The notes under the pieces were generated by a model. It searched no databases. It was not told where the DNA came from and was given only the letters and a program-made list of their open reading frames with translations. DNA of 5,428 nucleotides from an uncultured Geobacteraceae bacterium (GTDB lineage: Bacteria; Desulfobacterota; Desulfuromonadia; Desulfuromonadales; Geopsychrobacteraceae), in the NCBI GenBank assembly GCA_937958075.1, contig CALFFB010000228.1, forward strand, positions 1 through 5,428, written 5' to 3'. Of the stretch, positions 1-5,344 are shown in pieces (positions within the stretch are counted from its first letter, which is position 1; each line of letters begins with the position of its first letter). Position numbers and translations under genes: made by a program.

Positions 1-113
1 TCGGGGGCATTGCTTGAACTGTCGCTGCTGATCTGTCGGGGATGATGGACGGGTGCAACCAGGGCGATGATGCCTGTCTGATTCCTTTTTTTGCTCTGCC
101 GAACGAGGCGATG

Positions 114-1139
114 ATGACAAACCGCTGTCCCGTGCTCTTTGCCTTTTTGCTGCTGCTGACGATGGTTTTAACAGCCTGGCCGGAAACGAGCACGGCGGCG
201 GAACTGCGACCGGAATCGCCCATCAAGCGCCGCAGTACCCTAAGTTTTGTCTATGAGAATGATGTCTTCAACAACAGCGACATCCACTATACCAACGGGG
301 TGCGCATCAGCTGGATTCCGACATCGACGCAGACACCGCCCTGGGCGCTGAAGATTGCCCGTGTGATTCCCTGGTTTCCCGCGGAGGGAGAAGTGCTGCA
401 CGGCTACTCCATCGGCCAGAGCATGTTCACCTCCCACGATATTACGGAGGAAAATCCGCCGGCGGATGCGCGTCCCTACGCCGGTTGGCTCTACGCGACC
501 ATCGGCCTTGGCGTGGAAACGGGTTTGCAGCTTGATCAGCTGGTCTTGACCCTGGGTGTGGTCGGTCCGGCGTCCCTGGCGGAACAGACCCAGAAAGTGA
601 TTCATGAGCTCATAGGCTCCCGGGAACCCAGGGGGTGGGATCACCAGCTGCACAATGAGCCGGGGGTGATGATCAGCTGGCAGCGCAGCTGGCGCGCCTA
701 TGTGGTGCGCACGTTTATGGATCGCCAGCTGGACCTGACGCCCCATGTCGGACTGACCCTCGGTAATGTCCATACCTATGCCAATGGCGGTCTGACCCTG
801 CGCTACGGGGGTAATCTGCCTCTGGATTACGGGCCACCACGGATTCAGCCGGGCCTGACCGGAACCAGCAGTTTTGTGCCGACATCACGACTTGGCTGGT
901 ATCTGTTTGCCGGAGTGGAAGGGCGGGCGGTGTTGCGCAACATCTTTCTCGATGGTAACAGTTTTCGCGACAGTCGCAGCGTTGATAAAAAGCTGTTGGT
1001 GGGGGATCTGCAGTTTGGCGGAGTTCTGGTCTGGAATGCGGTCCGCCTGAGTTACACCCATGTGCTGCGGACCCGTGAGTTCACGACCCAGAGAAAGAAG
1101 GACAGCTTCGGGTCGGTGGCTCTGTCGGTGCAGTTCTAG
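114..1139 (+). CDS. LpxR/DUF2219-family outer-membrane lipid A 3'-O-deacylase
   Basis: Predicted 341-aa outer-membrane beta-barrel. LpxR enzymes remove the 3'-linked acyl chains of lipid A in the outer membrane in a Ca2+-dependent reaction. Residues 1-29 form a signal peptide (hydrophobic run about 7-22, cleavage near STAA|EL). The family hallmarks follow: YENDVF (47-52) then YTNGVR (59-64), GQSMFT (101-106), RPYAGW (120-125), and H164 upstream of GWDHQLHNEP (174-183). N49, D50 and H164 probably correspond to the known active-site Asn, Asp and His; this alignment is from memory. The chain ends in LSVQF with the terminal Phe typical of barrel insertion. I chose ATG 114 because GAGG at 105-108 lies 5 nt upstream. 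ATG 111 is adjacent, and ATG 42 would put an acidic 24-residue stretch ahead of the signal peptide. The gene converges on the Moco genes and is probably independent of them. Family assignment is firm; substrate specificity is inferred. Confidence 0.9.
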   Translation: MTNRCPVLFAFLLLLTMVLTAWPETSTAAELRPESPIKRRSTLSFVYENDVFNNSDIHYTNGVRISWIPTSTQTPPWALKIARVIPWFPAEGEVLHGYSIGQSMFTSHDITEENPPADARPYAGWLYATIGLGVETGLQLDQLVLTLGVVGPASLAEQTQKVIHELIGSREPRGWDHQLHNEPGVMISWQRSWRAYVVRTFMDRQLDLTPHVGLTLGNVHTYANGGLTLRYGGNLPLDYGPPRIQPGLTGTSSFVPTSRLGWYLFAGVEGRAVLRNIFLDGNSFRDSRSVDKKLLVGDLQFGGVLVWNAVRLSYTHVLRTREFTTQRKKDSFGSVALSVQF

Positions 1140-1180
1140 GCGAATGCGCGGTCATCGGCAGGTCAATGCCCGGTGCTGCT

Positions 1181-1624
1181 TTATTGCGAAGTTGCGGCAA
1201 CAACAATGCCCGTTCCCGGTTTGACCTCTCCCCCCTTGAGGACCCTGGCAAAAATCCCCTCTTTGGGCATGACGCAGTCGCCCGCCTGATGATAGATGGC
1301 GCAGCGGGTGTGGCATTCCTTGCCGATCTGGGTGATTTCCAGCAGGGTTTCACCGATGTGAAGGCGGGTGCCGATGGCCAGTGACGGCAGGTCGATGCCG
1401 CTGGTGGTGAGGTTTTCAGCGAAATCGCCATTGTCGACATCGAGCCCCATGGCCCGCATCTTGTCGATACTTTCCTTGGCCAGCAGGCTGATCTGACGAT
1501 GCCAGTCGCCGGCGTGGGCATCGCCGACAATGCCGTGGTTTTCGCGCAGGCTGACCGCGTCAACGGGTGTCTTGCGTTCCCCCTTGGCTTTGCTGAGACA
1601 TACAGCGATGATTTTTCCGGTCAC
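1181..1624 (-). CDS. Stand-alone MOSC-domain protein
   Basis: A 147-aa single-domain MOSC protein. MOSC domains (as in the Moco sulfurase C-terminus, YiiM and mARC) bind Moco or carry sulfur; the role of small stand-alone versions next to moaA is not settled. Visible motifs are GDAHAGDWHRQISLL (34-48), GDFAENL (66-72), an IG..L.IG.T-type stretch (84-93) and the Cys-rich segment GKECHTRC (101-108) followed by GDCVMPKEGIFARV (115-128). C104, C108 and C117 are candidate sulfur- or metal-binding residues. The start is GTG at 1624, fixed by a perfect AGGAGG 7 nt upstream. The gene begins 3 nt after the moaA stop and is the last gene of the - strand cluster, so it is almost certainly co-transcribed with moaA. 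Domain assignment is strong; a role in Moco handling is inferred from context. Confidence 0.9.
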   Translation of the reverse strand: MTGKIIAVCLSKAKGERKTPVDAVSLRENHGIVGDAHAGDWHRQISLLAKESIDKMRAMGLDVDNGDFAENLTTSGIDLPSLAIGTRLHIGETLLEITQIGKECHTRCAIYHQAGDCVMPKEGIFARVLKGGEVKPGTGIVVAATSQ

Positions 1625-1627
1625 GGT

Positions 1628-2599
1628 TCAGCCTCCTATGGTGGCCATGGAAAAGGGTGTTGTCGATTCCGGGTGGTCGTGCAGGCGGTGCTGCTCCGGT
1701 TTTTTTTCGATGACTTGTCTTAGGGCCGCCAGCAGTTCAGCGTCCTGTCCCTCGGCCAGCAGTGGCCGCAGGTCAAGGGCATCGTCGACCATCAGACAGC
1801 TTTTGGCCTTGCCGGTCGAAGTGATACGGATGCGGTTGCAGTTGCCGCAGAAATGATCCGTCATCGGGGTGATGATGCCGACGGTGCCGGCCGCTCCACG
1901 GATGCGGAAGGGTTTGGCGGGTCCGCACAGGTTGTCCGTGGCGAGAGGGTCAAGGTGGTAGCGCCGCTGCAGGCGTTTGAGAATATCAGCACCGCTGACG
2001 ACGTGCTCCTGCCACTGCTCTTCGCGGATGGTGGGCATGTATTCGATAAAGCGAACCGACCAGGGCTTGTCGAGGCTCAGGGCGGCAAAGTCACAGATTT
2101 CCCGGTCGTTAACGCCGCGCATGGCCACCATGTTGAGCTTGATTTTCATGCCGAGGGCGCTGGCGCTATCGATCCCCCTCAGAACCTTTTGCAGACTGCC
2201 GCCACGGGTAATGCGGGCGAAGGTTTCGGGATGCAGGGAGTCGAGGCTGATATTGAGGTGCCGCACACCTGCCCGGTGCAGATGCGCAGCGCAGTCCGCC
2301 AGCAGGATGCCGTTGGTGGTCAGGGCGATTTCTTCAATGCCGCGAAGGGCGGACAGTTTCTGCAGAAAGTCGATGAGTCCCTTGCGCACCAGGGGCTCGC
2401 CGCCGGTGATGCGGACCTTTCTGATACCGAGGCGCGCCGCGGCTGCGACGATACGCAGCATCTGCTCAAAGCGCAGGATCTCGGAGCAGGCCGTTTGCTC
2501 AATGCCTGAGGCGGGCATGCAGTACTGACAGCGCAGGTTGCAGCGGTCGGTGACGGACAGGCGCAGATAGTTGATGGTGCGGCCGAAATTATCCCTCAT
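1628..2599 (-). CDS. moaA: GTP 3',8-cyclase MoaA (radical SAM, Moco biosynthesis)
   Basis: A 323-aa radical-SAM enzyme that converts GTP to 3',8-cyclo-7,8-dihydro-GTP, the first step of molybdopterin synthesis, working with MoaC. The AdoMet 4Fe-4S cluster motif is C20-x3-C24-x2-C27, followed by TGGEP (65-69). The second, GTP-binding 4Fe-4S cluster is ligated by C251, C254 and C268 in FCGNCNRIRIT and SCLM. R256 and R258 match the substrate-contacting arginines of the family. The chain ends in IGG, the conserved C-terminal GG needed for activity. Length is normal for MoaA. The open frame extends further upstream, but the start ATG at 2599 gives the typical N-terminus (DNFGRTINYLRLSVTDRC), whereas the upstream extension is tatA read out of frame. 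The start overlaps the tatA end by 11 nt and has no good Shine-Dalgarno, so translation is probably coupled to tatA. Confidence 0.97.
   Translation of the reverse strand: MRDNFGRTINYLRLSVTDRCNLRCQYCMPASGIEQTACSEILRFEQMLRIVAAAARLGIRKVRITGGEPLVRKGLIDFLQKLSALRGIEEIALTTNGILLADCAAHLHRAGVRHLNISLDSLHPETFARITRGGSLQKVLRGIDSASALGMKIKLNMVAMRGVNDREICDFAALSLDKPWSVRFIEYMPTIREEQWQEHVVSGADILKRLQRRYHLDPLATDNLCGPAKPFRIRGAAGTVGIITPMTDHFCGNCNRIRITSTGKAKSCLMVDDALDLRPLLAEGQDAELLAALRQVIEKKPEQHRLHDHPESTTPFSMATIGG
1632..1637 (-). promoter_or_regulatory. Shine-Dalgarno of the MOSC gene, inside the moaA 3' end
   Basis: The - strand reads AGGAGG, 7 nt before the GTG start at 1624, a full match to the anti-Shine-Dalgarno. 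The same bases are part of the last three moaA codons (ATA GGA GGC, Ile-Gly-Gly) just before the moaA stop, so the functional GG tail of MoaA doubles as the ribosome binding site of the next gene. It decides in favour of the non-ATG start. Confidence 0.88.
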
Positions 2600-2792
2600 G
2601 ACGTTCTGATGACGGGGCTTTTTTGGGGTCTTCGTCGAGACCGGCCAGTTCCTGAGCCTCATTGACCCCCTTTTTGAAGTTGCGAATGCCCTTGCCCAGG
2701 GCTTCACCGACCTGGGGAATTTTCCCGGCACCAAAAATGACCATGACCAGTACGAGAATGATGAGCAGTTCCTGGGTTCCCAGACCAAACAT
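2589..2792 (-). CDS. tatA: Sec-independent (Tat) translocase subunit TatA/E
   Basis: A 67-aa inner-membrane protein that forms the pore-like component of the twin-arginine pathway, which exports folded proteins including many Moco and Fe-S enzymes. A short transmembrane helix (residues about 7-20, with the polar E8 usual for TatA) is followed by the hinge FGAGKIP (20-26) and an amphipathic helix VGEALGKGIRNFKKG (28-42), then a short charged tail. This is the standard TatA/E plan at normal length for a short homologue. The start ATG 2792 has AAGGAG 6 nt upstream. The 3' end overlaps moaA by 11 nt in another frame. No tatB or tatC is in the window, so the rest of the translocase is elsewhere or a single TatA-type subunit is used. 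TatA and TatE cannot be told apart from sequence alone. Confidence 0.95.
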   Translation of the reverse strand: MFGLGTQELLIILVLVMVIFGAGKIPQVGEALGKGIRNFKKGVNEAQELAGLDEDPKKAPSSERHEG

Positions 2793-2798
2793 GAGGAG

Positions 2799-2804
2799 CT
2801 CCTT
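2799..2804 (-). promoter_or_regulatory. Shine-Dalgarno of tatA
   Basis: The - strand reads AAGGAG, 6 nt before the tatA ATG. It lies in a 10-bp perfect palindrome, AGGAGCTCCT (2794-2803), so the site is self-complementary, although as RNA the hairpin would be very short. Confidence 0.82.
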
Positions 2805-2815
2805 GTTGAGTGAGT

Positions 2816-2842
2816 AAAAAAATGTGGTAACTATTCACCACA
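2816..2842 (-). terminator. Intrinsic terminator between moeA and tatA
   Basis: On the - strand an 8-bp stem TGTGGTGA / TTACCACA (2842-2835 with 2830-2823; one G-U pair) closes a 4-nt loop ATAG. Seven T residues follow immediately (2822-2816). The G-U pair would be an A-C mismatch on the other strand, which together with the T-run sets the orientation. It sits downstream of moeA but only 23 nt before the tatA start codon, so it either ends the mobA-mobB-moeA transcript or acts as the terminator of an attenuator for tatA-moaA-MOSC. Confidence 0.8.
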
Positions 2843-2852
2843 ATCTTGAGTG

Positions 2853-2957
2853 CAGGGTTCGGGTTCCCGTGACAAGGGCGTCTGTCGCCAGGGACGGCGA
2901 CAGTCGAACGGCCATGGACGGCGAAAAGTGTCCCTTGGAATGGGAATCCGAACCCTG
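2853..2957. repeat. 105-bp imperfect palindrome with nested hairpin (possible structured leader RNA)
   Basis: The 16-bp outer arms at 2853-2868 (CAGGGTTCGGGTTCCC) and 2942-2957 are inverted copies with one mismatch (2863 against 2947). Inside them, CAAGGG (2873-2878) pairs with CCCTTG (2932-2937), flanked by a symmetric 4x4-nt internal loop. Within that, CTGTCGCC (2882-2889) and GGCGACAG (2896-2903) form a perfect 8-bp stem with a 6-nt loop. Neither strand shows a plausible gene. On the - strand it starts 21 nt after the moeA stop and ends 10 nt before the terminator stem, as an aptamer domain would. It may instead be a REP/MITE-like dispersed repeat, or a read-through hairpin protecting the moeA mRNA. 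Confidence 0.65.
2887..2924. repeat. Pair of 14-bp near-identical direct repeats
   Basis: GCCAGGGACGGCGA (2887-2900) and GCCATGGACGGCGA (2911-2924) differ at one base and lie 24 bp apart, inside the palindrome. Each can form a GCC/GGC mini-stem with a related 6-nt loop (AGGGAC or ATGGAC). The first copy overlaps the perfect 8-bp hairpin, so the two copies could compete for partners. Confidence 0.6.
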
Positions 2958-2978
2958 TGATGAACAAGATACAACCAG

Positions 2979-4187
2979 TTAAAGCAACGACGGCAGTCGC
3001 AGCAGGATAATCTCCACCTCGCTTCCCGCTTCAAGTGGCGGTGCATCGATGGCCACGGGCAGCAGGGCGTTGGCAGCCTGCAGGCTGCGGTTCTGTCCCG
3101 ACCCCTGGCGCGCAGACGGAAAGAAGGACAGACGGCCCTGGTCGGCGCGGACGCACCCCCACATAAAGAGTTGCCGCTTGCCCCCGCCCTTGATCGCCTC
3201 TGCCAGGCGGACCTTCAGGCGCGGTGCCAGGGGATCGGGATAACCGGCCAGACGCCGCAGCGCCGGTCGGACAAAAAGCTCGTAGGTGGCGGCGCTGGCC
3301 GCTGGATTGCCGGGCAGTCCGAACACCGGCTGGTGCCCGATGCAGCCGAAGAGCACCGGCTTGCCCGGCTTGATGGCCACCTTCCAGAAAATTTTCTCAA
3401 AGCCAAGGGTGGTCAGAACCTCCTGGACATGATCACGATCCCCCACGGAAACGCCGCCGCTGGTGATGAGGACATCGGCAGCCAACCCCCGACGCAGGCA
3501 GTTTTCCAGCTCCTCCGGATGGTCTTTGGCGATGCCGAGGCAGACGGGGACAAAGCCGTCCTCGCGCAGTCTGGCGGCGAGGAGGTGGCTGTTGGAATCG
3601 ATAACGCGGCTGGTGTCGTCCGTAGCGTCCAGGGCACACAGTTCATCACCGGTGGAGAGTAGAGCAACCCTCGGTGCCGGATAGACCGCAACCTGGCGGA
3701 TGCCGGCGGCGGCCAGCAGGCCGACGGCTCCGGCGTCAAGGCGCGTGCCTGCCGTCAGAATCCGCTCTCCGTCTTGAGCTTCTTCCCCGCGGTAGCGGAC
3801 ATGCTCGCCCCGGCGGGGCTGTTTGCGCAGCTTGATGATGCCTTCGCCAAAGGGTTCGACATCTTCAATGGGAATGACCGTGTCGCAGCCCGGCGGCAGG
3901 GCAGCCCCGGTCATGATGCGCACCGCCTGACCGGCCTGCACCCGACCACTGAAGCTGCCGCCGGCAGGCAGAAAGCCAACGTCCTTGAGGGTGCCGTCGG
4001 CATCCAGCCCTTCGAGGGCAAAAGCGTAGCCGTCCATGGCCGAATTGTCGGCGGCGGGCAGGTTGCGCACGGCGTGCTGATCAGCCGCCAGAATTTTGCC
4101 GAGGCCGTCGTCAAGTCCGACGTTTGTTGCCGGTAACGGGCGGGTGCTTTCCAGAACCAGCTGCAGGGCCTGTTGATAGGTGAGCAC
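2979..4187 (-). CDS. moeA: Molybdopterin molybdenumtransferase MoeA
   Basis: A 402-aa cytoplasmic enzyme that inserts molybdate (tungstate in some paralogues) into adenylated molybdopterin to give Moco. Full length and colinear with the family: MoeA N-terminal region with DNSAMDGYA (47-55) and RIMTGAALPPGCD (90-102); the MogA-like domain with STGDEL (178-183), ITSGGVSVGDRDHV (241-254) carrying the catalytic acidic residues, KPGKP (273-277) and GLPGNPAA (290-297); then the C-terminal beta domain from about residue 322. The start is GTG at 4187 with AAAGGAG 8 nt upstream. It lies 18 nt after the mobB stop, so the two are co-transcribed. Whether this copy handles Mo or W cannot be read from the sequence. 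Confidence 0.97.
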   Translation of the reverse strand: MLTYQQALQLVLESTRPLPATNVGLDDGLGKILAADQHAVRNLPAADNSAMDGYAFALEGLDADGTLKDVGFLPAGGSFSGRVQAGQAVRIMTGAALPPGCDTVIPIEDVEPFGEGIIKLRKQPRRGEHVRYRGEEAQDGERILTAGTRLDAGAVGLLAAAGIRQVAVYPAPRVALLSTGDELCALDATDDTSRVIDSNSHLLAARLREDGFVPVCLGIAKDHPEELENCLRRGLAADVLITSGGVSVGDRDHVQEVLTTLGFEKIFWKVAIKPGKPVLFGCIGHQPVFGLPGNPAASAATYELFVRPALRRLAGYPDPLAPRLKVRLAEAIKGGGKRQLFMWGCVRADQGRLSFFPSARQGSGQNRSLQAANALLPVAIDAPPLEAGSEVEIILLRLPSLL

Positions 4188-4195
4188 GTCAACGT

Positions 4196-4202
4196 CTCCT
4201 TT
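4196..4202 (-). promoter_or_regulatory. Shine-Dalgarno of moeA
   Basis: The - strand reads AAAGGAG, 8 nt before the GTG at 4187. It is the strongest ribosome binding site near the moeA N-terminus and supports the non-ATG start. It lies in the 18-nt spacer after mobB. Confidence 0.85.
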
Positions 4203-4205
4203 ACG

Positions 4206-4712
4206 TCAGGACATCAGGCGGTTTTCGATCAGGTCACACAATCCGGCGCTGTCATTGATGGCGTACACCGGCACATCCAGGTCAAAAGCTTCGTCCGAAG
4301 CCACCGCCAGCAGTGCCGGGTCGTGATACTCGCCGCGACACAAGAGGGGGGCGGCGCAGGCCCGGCGATGGACCTCGATTTTCGGTACGCTGCTGCGCTT
4401 GAAGCCTTCCGTCAGGACGATGTCCACATCCCGGCAGTAGGTCGCGACCATGTCGGCGAGGTGCGGCTCGTCGCCGGTGTTCTGCCTGACCATGGCGATT
4501 TTTGCCGGCGAGGCAATGAGCATGGTGTCGGCGCCGGCTTTCGTCAATCGCCAGGAATCCTTGCCCTCGTGGTCGATGTCGAACCGGTGGGCGTCGTGCT
4601 TGATGGCGGCCACGCGGTAACCGCGCGCCTTCATTTCTTGAACCAGCTTCACCAGCAGGGTGGTTTTGCCGGTGCCGCTGCGGGCAATCAGGGTCACAAC
4701 CGGCGGCGTCAT
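4206..4712 (-). CDS. mobB: Molybdopterin-guanine dinucleotide biosynthesis adaptor MobB
   Basis: A 168-aa P-loop GTP-binding protein that assists MobA in making the guanine dinucleotide form of Moco. Walker A is ARSGTGKT (10-17), followed by KHDAH (38-42) and FDIDHEGKDSWR (44-55), both typical of MobB. A Walker-B-like strand with TEGFK (95-105) is also characteristic, followed by PKIEVHR. The first Walker A position, normally Gly (GxxxxGKT), is Ala10 here. The ATG at 4712 overlaps the mobA stop as ATGA, and GGTGA at 4719-4723 gives a modest ribosome binding site 6 nt upstream. Length is standard for a free-standing MobB. It is followed by moeA after 18 nt. Confidence 0.96.
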   Translation of the reverse strand: MTPPVVTLIARSGTGKTTLLVKLVQEMKARGYRVAAIKHDAHRFDIDHEGKDSWRLTKAGADTMLIASPAKIAMVRQNTGDEPHLADMVATYCRDVDIVLTEGFKRSSVPKIEVHRRACAAPLLCRGEYHDPALLAVASDEAFDLDVPVYAINDSAGLCDLIENRLMS

Positions 4713-5344
4713 GACAGGTCACCGGTTGCGGCAAGGCCCCGGAGATCGTCCGGCGCGTTGAGGTTGTACAGGGCGCGCTGCCAGTTGTCGGGGAGGCTCC
4801 GGCTGTCGAGATAGCTGGTATTCACCTGCGGAAAAAAATCGGTAATGCGCAAGTGCCCGGCGGTGAGCATCCTCTCCATAACCGGTCGACAGTTCTGATG
4901 GTACAGGGCAAACACCGGCTCCAGGCCCTCCGGGGTGCGGATCACGACACAGTCAGCGTTGGCGCGTCGGTTCAGCAGGGCCATGACCAGACGGGCGTCG
5001 GGAAAGGGCAGGTCACAGGGGGCGATAAAAATCCAGGGGGTTTTGGCATGGAACAGGCCATTGTGGATACCGCCCAGGGCGCTGCCGGGAAATATGTCCG
5101 GAAAACAGGGGACAGTACCGCTGGCAAGGTCAGGTCGGTCGCCGGCAATGAGAACCTGCGGGAAAAGACCGGCAAACATGGCGCGGGTCCCCTCGAACAG
5201 GGTTTTCCCGCCGACCACCAGGGTGGCCTTGTCGCGTCCCATGCGCCGGCTCTTGCCCCCGGCCAGAATCACGGCGGTGACATCAGCACCGGCCGGGCAG
5301 GGGAGTGGAGTCTGTCGAGGGGTGGTGGGCATAGCGCTCATCAT
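4709..5344 (-). CDS. mobA: Molybdenum cofactor guanylyltransferase MobA
   Basis: A 211-aa cytoplasmic nucleotidyltransferase that couples GMP from GTP to molybdopterin to form the MGD cofactor used by DMSO-reductase-family enzymes. The Rossmann-like GTP-binding signature AVILAGGKSRRMGRDK is at residues 24-39, ALGGIHNGL at 89-97, and the Mg2+-binding motif CDLPF at 110-114 (D111). The C-terminal NLNAPDDL matches the family's N-x-N-x-P-x-D-L ending. About 20 residues (Pro-rich) precede the core, more than usual, so ATG 5332 (Met5) is possible. I chose 5344 because its ATG overlaps the upstream gene's stop as ATGA, the same arrangement as at the mobA/mobB junction. No clear Shine-Dalgarno is visible, which fits coupled translation. 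Confidence 0.96.
   Translation of the reverse strand: MMSAMPTTPRQTPLPCPAGADVTAVILAGGKSRRMGRDKATLVVGGKTLFEGTRAMFAGLFPQVLIAGDRPDLASGTVPCFPDIFPGSALGGIHNGLFHAKTPWIFIAPCDLPFPDARLVMALLNRRANADCVVIRTPEGLEPVFALYHQNCRPVMERMLTAGHLRITDFFPQVNTSYLDSRSLPDNWQRALYNLNAPDDLRGLAATGDLS

Noticed and set aside
1..45. Possible C-terminal tail of an upstream + strand gene (SGALLELSLLICRG then TGA)
   Set aside because: Only 14 open codons at the edge with no recognisable motif; an open frame this short is expected by chance.
57..92. Hairpin-plus-T-run (CAGG...CCTG then seven T at 86-92) resembling a terminator before the LpxR gene
   Set aside because: The stem is only 4-5 bp with a bulge and the T-run starts 9 nt later, so it is not a credible intrinsic terminator.
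240..773. 177-aa open frame on the - strand opposite the LpxR gene
   Set aside because: Composition is a shadow of the well-supported beta-barrel gene; no domain, signal or ribosome site.
1140..1180. Shared bidirectional terminator between the convergent LpxR and MOSC genes
   Set aside because: The 41-bp gap has no convincing stem followed by a T-run on either strand.
1853..2509. 218-aa open frame on the + strand opposite moaA
   Set aside because: Antisense shadow produced by high GC; moaA shows all family motifs on the other strand.
2600..2788. 63-residue upstream extension of MoaA
   Set aside because: It is tatA read in another frame; the standard MoaA N-terminus begins at 2599.
2853..2868. 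tRNA T-arm-like sequence (GGGTTCGGGTTCCC), suggesting a tRNA or att site
   Set aside because: No acceptor, D or anticodon arms nearby and the loop has the wrong length; the similarity comes from the palindrome arm.
2930..3000. Sigma-70 or sigma-54 promoter for tatA after moeA
   Set aside because: Candidate -35/-10 pairs (for example TTGTTC or TTGTAT) match poorly or have wrong spacing, and no GG-N10-GC element was found.
4173..4814. 213-aa open frame on the + strand across mobB
   Set aside because: It spans the mobB/mobA and moeA/mobB junctions antisense and has no recognisable family features.
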